From Verrucomicrobiota bacterium (GTDB taxonomy: Bacteria; Verrucomicrobiota; Verrucomicrobiia; Chthoniobacterales; UBA10450): a stretch of 8,408 bases of DNA. The stretch spans positions 1-8,408 of the forward strand of contig QHOF01000093.1 in the NCBI GenBank assembly GCA_003219335.1, read 5' to 3'. Under the pieces are notes generated by a model. It had not been told where the DNA came from and searched no databases. It saw nothing but the letters and a program-made list of their open reading frames with translations. Of this stretch, positions 6,027 to 8,408 are shown piece by piece. How positions within the stretch are numbered: the stretch's first letter is position 1; the number at the start of each line of letters is the position of its first letter. A program made the position numbers and the translations under genes.

Positions 6027-6138
6027 CGAAGCACAAATGACGAATGACGAATGAAGCCCGAATGATCAAATGACGAAACCTGCCAGATAGCGCGTTTTCC
6101 TTCATTGGTATTTGGTCATTCCTTCGTCATTCGTCATT
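6021..6138. repeat. Inverted repeat of ATGACGAA units overlapping a stop codon
   Basis: The left arm (6021-6079) carries repeated ATGACGAA / GAATGA units. The right arm (6101-6138) carries the complementary TTCGTCATT units. A 16-nt core at 6036-6051 (AATGACGAATGACGAA) is the exact reverse complement of 6123-6138. The flanks match less well: GAATGATCAAATGACGAA on the left corresponds to GAATGACCAAATACC in the complement of the right arm. The spacer between the arms is about 20 nt. The first unit supplies the TGA stop of the macrodomain gene. It could fold as a long stem behind that gene, but there is no U-run. It is not a CRISPR array, because unit length and spacing are irregular. Confidence 0.75.
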
Positions 6139-6202
6139 ATTTACGCTGGTTATCTTCCCGCGGAGAGACGCAATCCCCCCTTGGCATGCGATTCCATTTT
6201 GT

Positions 6203-6715
6203 ATGATAAATCCGAACGAAAACGAACTTACGAGGGACGAACCGCTGCCAACGCAAGTTCAGCCGGGCGAAGAACAAATTGGCTCGGGTGGGCGTGAGCA
6301 GTTTCGTCGAGCAACAAATAAAATTTCCACGGCGATGAGCCAGACGTGGGATGAGACCAGGGAGAAAGCGAGCCGGGCGCGGGAGCGCACCGAATATTTC
6401 GTGCGAGAAAATCCCGTGCCGACGATCCTCAGCGCGCTGGGCCTCGGGATAGCGATTGGCCTGGCCATCCGCTTCGCTTCTGCCAGCGAGCGAAAGGCAG
6501 AAATCGAAGTGAAATCACCGCTGGAGAAACTGAACTGGAGCATTCTTTCGCTGCCGTTTCTCTGGCCGCTGTTCAAATCGGCCAGGAAAAAATATGAAAG
6601 ATCGGCCGATGCGATGGCAGATGCGATGAAAGACGGCGTCAAGCGGTTAAAAAAAATCGATGTGGATCGTTACGCGAAGCCGATTCGCAAACGCTGGAGA
6701 GCGTGGACGCGCTAA
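6203..6715 (+). CDS. Small membrane protein resembling YqjD/ElaB/DUF883
   Basis: This 170-residue protein is recognised only by architecture. Residues 1-30 are polar and Pro/Gly-rich. Residues 31-68 form a charged amphipathic helix likely to be a coiled coil (REQFRRATNKISTAMSQTWD and onward). Residues 66-91 read FVRENPVPTILSALGLGIAIGLAIRF: the Arg-Glu-Asn-Pro before a Gly-rich single transmembrane helix is typical of the YqjD/ElaB/DUF883 group, which anchors to the inner membrane and binds ribosomes in E. coli. Unlike that group, which usually ends right after the membrane helix, this protein continues for about 80 residues with a second hydrophobic stretch (NWSILSLPFLWPLF, 111-124) and a basic C-terminal tail (KPIRKRWRAWTR). 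The ATG at 6203 is the first in the frame that keeps the N-terminal region. The function is not known. Confidence 0.72.
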   Translation: MINPNENELTRDEPLPTQVQPGEEQIGSGGREQFRRATNKISTAMSQTWDETREKASRARERTEYFVRENPVPTILSALGLGIAIGLAIRFASASERKAEIEVKSPLEKLNWSILSLPFLWPLFKSARKKYERSADAMADAMKDGVKRLKKIDVDRYAKPIRKRWRAWTR

Positions 6716-6728
6716 GCGCTGGCGGAAT

Positions 6729-6745
6729 TCGGTAAAACCGATTTT
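6729..6745 (+). terminator. Weak possible terminator after the membrane protein gene
   Basis: TCGGT (6729-6733) and ACCGA (6737-6741) form a 5-bp stem with an AAA loop followed by four T (6742-6745), 13 nt after the stop codon of the YqjD-like gene. The position and T-run suit an intrinsic terminator, but the stem is short and the T-run ends in GGG. Confidence 0.3.
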
Positions 6746-6833
6746 GGGCTGCTCGGCGACAAATTCGTCCAGCCGCAACACAATTTTGGGAGCTTAAATG
6801 CTTTGCGTGCAGGCGAGCCGCAAGAGGTAAGGT

Positions 6834-6894
6834 GCCGCCCGAAAATACTAGTGCTCACCTCCTATTGGTGAGGATAAAGTTACAGGCGGCTTTT
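6834..6894 (+). promoter_or_regulatory. Possible structured leader or attenuator before the TrpF-like gene
   Basis: GCCGCC (6834-6839) is the exact complement of GGCGGC (6885-6890), which is followed by TTTT (6891-6894). Between them, CTCACC (6854-6859) pairs with GGTGAG (6867-6872) to make an inner hairpin. The inner loop strand contains TCACCTCCT, which equals the anti-Shine-Dalgarno tail of 16S rRNA, and the facing strand contains GGTGAGG, a Shine-Dalgarno-like string 33 nt before the ATG at 6906. The arrangement could be a structured 5' leader with a closing stem and U-run. It matches no riboswitch class I can name, and chance or a hairpin repeat remains possible. Confidence 0.35.
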
Positions 6895-6905
6895 CAGCTT
6901 GCGCC

Positions 6906-7580
6906 ATGATCGTCCAGATCTACGAGGTTACGACGCCGGAAGAGGCTCGCGCGCTCAGCGCAATGGGGGTCGATCATGTCGGCGTTCTGGTGGGCGATGG
7001 CTCGTTTCCTCGCGAGCAAACTATCGGGACGGCGCGCCAAATTTTTGCAACGATCCGCTCAGGATCGAAGGCGTCCGCCCTCTCGCTTTCCCACGATCTG
7101 GACCTGATTGCATCGCTCACCGCCGCGCTGCTGCCAGACATCCTGCATCTCGGCGCAGAGCCACAGCATCTCTCCTCAGCGCAGTTGCGAGCGCTCAGAG
7201 CTGAGTTTCCGGGAGTCTCGCTGATGCGCAGCATCCCGGTCGTTGACGAAAACAGCATCGACCTTGCTCGCTCCTACGAGGGGATTGCCGATTTCCTTCT
7301 CCTCGATAGCTACAGATCCGGTGATCGCCAGGTCGGGGCACTGGGCGTGATCCATAGCTGGGAGCTCGACCGGCGCATCGTCGAAAGTGTGCGCACGCCC
7401 GTCATCATTGCCGGGGGATTAGGACCGGAGAACGTCCGCGACGCTATCCGCGCCGCGTGCCCAGCGGGCGTCGATTCGAAGACCAAAACCGATAAGAGCG
7501 ACGGAAGCCATACGAAAGATCTACAGAAGGTGTGGGCATTCGTGACAGTGGCCCGCCGCCTGAATTGCGGGACAATTTAG
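6906..7580 (+). CDS. TrpF-like (phosphoribosylanthranilate isomerase fold) protein with altered active site
   Basis: This 224-residue beta/alpha-barrel protein aligns along its whole length with phosphoribosylanthranilate isomerase (PRAI). Visible correspondences are MIVQIYEVT (1-9) to the VKICGIT start, DHVGVL (23-28), PDILHLGAE (77-85) to the VQLHG strand, FLLLDS (130-135) with Asp134 at the catalytic-acid position, GALGVIHSWEL (144-154) to GGTGKTFDW, and the phosphate-binding IIAGGLGPENV (167-177). The general-base Cys of TrpF is replaced by Tyr6. The second phosphate motif, normally DVSSGVE, reads GVDSKTKTDKSDG (188-200). Automatic annotation would call it TrpF, but with this base missing and no other trp gene nearby, trp pathway activity is doubtful. 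I infer a related isomerase-like enzyme of unknown substrate. It is convergent with the hydrolase gene and 190 nt downstream of the membrane protein gene. Confidence 0.8.
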   Translation: MIVQIYEVTTPEEARALSAMGVDHVGVLVGDGSFPREQTIGTARQIFATIRSGSKASALSLSHDLDLIASLTAALLPDILHLGAEPQHLSSAQLRALRAEFPGVSLMRSIPVVDENSIDLARSYEGIADFLLLDSYRSGDRQVGALGVIHSWELDRRIVESVRTPVIIAGGLGPENVRDAIRAACPAGVDSKTKTDKSDGSHTKDLQKVWAFVTVARRLNCGTI

Positions 7581-7626
7581 CGGTTCCGTTTTTGGTCACG
7601 GCTTGTCAGTAGTGCTGAGCTTGAGT

Positions 7627-8408
7627 TCACTCAACGGCGAGAAAGCAATTGATAAGATCGCTCAGCTCGCGTGGGTACTGCGCCATGAACGCATGGCCAC
7701 CACGAGGGAATTGAGCGAGCCACGAGCCGGGAATTGCGTTAAGCAGCTTTAACGCATTCGAAGGCGGGATCACGATGTCCTCTATGCCTGCGGCGATTAA
7801 CACTGGGGCGCTGATTTCTCGCAGCCGGTCGGCAACGCCATTTCGGTGCCACGCGTCCATTCGCCGCAGCCTGACGGTTGATCAGGTCGGGCGACAATCG
7901 GGCACGTGCCGCCGCGACAGTGCTCGGGAAAAGCAATGAAAGTAACCGACGCGCCTGCTCCTGAGGCGTGCCGGATATGTCGATGAGTTGCGACCACATC
8001 GCCGCCGAGGCGAGATCTGCATCAGCACCGCCCGAGTCGGTCGATAGCAAGACGAGCTTCTCAACGCGATCCGGATACTGCAAGGCGAGCGTCTGCGCGA
8101 TGAATCCGCTCATCGACCAGCCCAGGACGCTTATACGCTTAAAGCCGAGCGTCTCAATCACACGTGCGGCATCACCAGCGAGTTTCGCGACGTCGAATGG
8201 CTTTCCGTCATCGGTCGAATCGCCGATCCCGCGGTTGTCGAGAAGGATGAGCTCGTTGCAGCATGCGAGGCCGTCGATGAACGAAGGATCCCAGTCGGAG
8301 CTCGTCGCAGCGAAGCCATTCAAGACTAGCAGTGGCCGCCCGCTCCCAGCACGACGATAGGCGATTTGCCCTCCATCGACCGAGACTTTCTCGAACGACT
8401 TACTGGGC
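7627..8408 (-). pseudogene. Alpha/beta hydrolase, frameshifted and running off the right edge
   Basis: The minus strand encodes most of an alpha/beta-fold hydrolase in two frames. The first frame is open from the right edge (8408) to about 7860: FEKVSVDGGQIAYRRAGSG, then PLLVLNGFAATSSDWDP, DNRGIGDST, and the nucleophile elbow GWSMSG (Ser codon 8114-8116). It then leaves the family pattern after LINRQAAA. The second frame (7860 to the TGA at 7627-7629) carries MDAWHRNGVADRLREI, APVLIAAGIEDIVIPP with the likely acid Asp, and FPRGGHAFMAQYP with the catalytic His (7693-7695). Removing one base near 7858-7870 joins the two into a normal hydrolase of the class I esterase/lipase type. The start codon lies outside the window. 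The cause may be a real pseudogene mutation or an assembly or sequencing error. The substrate cannot be inferred. Confidence 0.85.

Noticed and set aside
6021..6138. ATGACGAA units considered as a CRISPR array or tandem minisatellite
   Set aside because: Units are 7-8 nt, irregularly spaced, and the second half is the inverted complement. There are no 28-37-nt repeats with uniform spacers.
1..8408. Hidden defence system, prophage or insertion sequence
   Set aside because: Every sizeable frame is explained by a housekeeping or recognisable enzyme gene. No integrase, transposase, nuclease-helicase or reverse transcriptase motif was seen.

Overview
The window is about 8.4 kb of moderately GC-rich bacterial chromosome. 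It is gene-dense and carries mainly housekeeping metabolism. The protein set alone does not fix the phylum. The intergenic DNA suggests a soil-type member of Verrucomicrobiota (Chthoniobacterales / 'Udaeobacter'-like), because it is filled with short-unit inverted repeats of kinds I associate with those genomes: CGAAATCCGAA / TTCGGATTTCG, ATGACGAATGACGAA, hexameric GCTCTT arrays, and hairpins resembling REP elements. This assignment is an inference from memory and was not tested by a search.

Layout. On the minus strand, read right to left, are hisC (histidinol-phosphate aminotransferase), mnmE (tRNA wobble-uridine modification GTPase) and the first 142 codons of pyrD (quinone-type dihydroorotate dehydrogenase, cut by the left edge). 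Divergent from hisC, on the plus strand, are a NifS/IscS-type cysteine desulfurase, pdxH (pyridoxamine 5'-phosphate oxidase), a YmdB-type macrodomain O-acetyl-ADP-ribose deacetylase, a small membrane protein resembling the YqjD/ElaB/DUF883 group, and a TrpF-like (PRAI-fold) protein that lacks the usual catalytic cysteine. At the right edge, on the minus strand and convergent with the TrpF-like gene, is an alpha/beta hydrolase that runs out of the window and is broken by one frameshift.

How the genes relate. Two PLP-dependent enzymes (HisC and the cysteine desulfurase) lie beside PdxH, which makes PLP. The cysteine desulfurase could supply sulfur for s2U34, while MnmE helps build the other half of the mnm5s2U wobble modification. 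These are functional affinities, not proof of co-regulation, since the genes lie on both strands and are separated by repeats.

The most distinctive feature is between the genes. Most boundaries hold a different inverted-repeat or hairpin cluster: a four-hairpin REP/BIME-like block touching the pyrD start codon, a 9-bp hairpin upstream of mnmE, facing hexamer arrays between hisC and the cysteine desulfurase, a GACGCGAA/TTCGGATTT region, a long CGAAATCCGAAACAA inverted repeat, and an ATGACGAATGACGAA inverted repeat that contains the stop codon of the macrodomain gene. No CRISPR array, insertion-sequence transposase, tRNA, rRNA or defence operon was seen. The best leads are these boundary repeats, the active-site-altered TrpF homologue with its structured leader, and the frameshifted hydrolase.
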